The notes below the pieces were generated by a model. The model did not search any database. It was not told the DNA's origin and saw nothing but the letters and a program-made list of their open reading frames with translations. The position numbers and the translations under genes are program-made. From contig JAJAYM010000194.1 in assembly GCA_027117675.1 (NCBI GenBank), positions 1 to 5,590 of the forward strand: a stretch of 5,590 nt of DNA, read 5' to 3'. This stretch comes from Actinomycetes bacterium (GTDB lineage: Bacteria > Actinomycetota > Actinomycetes > JAHEKZ01). The first letter of the stretch is position 1; each line of letters starts with the position of its first letter. Positions 5,416-5,590 of the stretch are shown piece after piece.

Positions 5416-5590
5416 GGGAACAGCGCCGGGCGCTGGTGGAGGCTGTCAACGGCGAGGCAGCGCCGTTCGCGCGCGCCATGTGCCTGTTGCCTTTGCGTCC
5501 GGGCGCGTTGGCGGCGCTGCTCGCTGGAGACTTTGACAAGCGCACTGCGGAATTGACCATTGGAAAAGACAAAACCGGCAAGCCCCGGCG
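5412..5590 (+). CDS. Tyrosine recombinase (phage/island integrase), internal fragment
   Basis: About 59 codons are open to the right edge in the frame that reads PREQRRALVEAVNGE, then APFARAMCLLPLRPGALAAL, then LAGDFDKRTAELTIGKDKTGKPR. This matches the start of the catalytic domain of tyrosine recombinases: LRPGALAAL corresponds to the G-L-R-x-x-E-L block of XerD, whose Arg is the first catalytic residue, and IGKDKTGKPR corresponds to the beta-hairpin carrying the catalytic Lys. The LPLRPGALAAL wording is familiar to me from proteobacterial integrases of phages and genomic islands. The N-terminal arm and core-binding domains are missing on the left, and the later H-R-Y residues lie past the right edge. 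No credible start codon or ribosome binding site exists; the frame simply begins at the junction. Its use of TTT, AAA, ATT and GGA codons is less GC-biased than ileS, suggesting another source genome. Confidence 0.75.

Noticed and set aside
5436..5438. GTG as a start codon for a short integrase
   Set aside because: No ribosome binding site, and integrase-like residues already occur before it; the gene is cut at its 5' side instead.
4752..5556. Plus-strand open frames opposite the DivIVA tail (AELVVELVVEL... and Arg/Leu-rich frames)
   Set aside because: They are antisense readings of the PPVQ repeats and coiled coil. The minus strand gives the recognisable DivIVA sequence.

Overview
The window looks like a high-GC Actinobacterium (class Actinomycetes). 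It carries a type 2 (eukaryote-like) isoleucyl-tRNA synthetase of the kind found in mycobacteria and relatives, a translational ileS T-box leader, a DivIVA/Wag31-type coiled coil and a Lys-Ala-Pro-rich protein start. GC-rich codons with strong third-position bias and GGAGG ribosome binding sites fit this. I cannot name the genus.

Layout from left to right. Positions 1-387 (minus strand) hold the first 129 codons of a Lys/Ala/Pro repeat protein that runs off the left edge. Positions 388 to about 640 are a divergent non-coding region with a plausible minus-strand promoter. About 648-847 is an ileS T-box riboswitch: an ATC specifier, a perfect AGGGTGGTACCGCG box, and alternative antisequestrator and Shine-Dalgarno-sequestering pairings. 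Positions 847-3996 (plus) are a complete ileS. A conserved-looking small protein of unknown function follows at 4176-4646 (plus). A strong 17-bp hairpin at 4705-4742 serves as a two-way terminator. Positions 4744 to about 5410 (minus) hold the C-terminal two thirds or so of a DivIVA-like protein with a long Pro/Gln repeat tail. The last ~180 bases (plus) are an internal piece of a tyrosine recombinase of proteobacterial flavour that replaces the DivIVA N-terminus.

How it fits together. ileS is expected to be translated only when uncharged tRNA-Ile docks on the T-box. DivIVA, ileS and a Lys-rich TraR/DksA-type gene are neighbours in Streptomyces and other actinobacteria, in that order. Here the order is kept, but ileS (with the small gene) points the opposite way from both flanks. 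The abrupt join of a DivIVA gene body to an integrase fragment close to the right edge is either a real integration or recombination scar or, perhaps more likely, a chimeric assembly join. The main points of interest are the T-box with an extra long-range helix, the GTHH form of the synthetase HIGH motif, the inverted ileS, and the right-edge junction.
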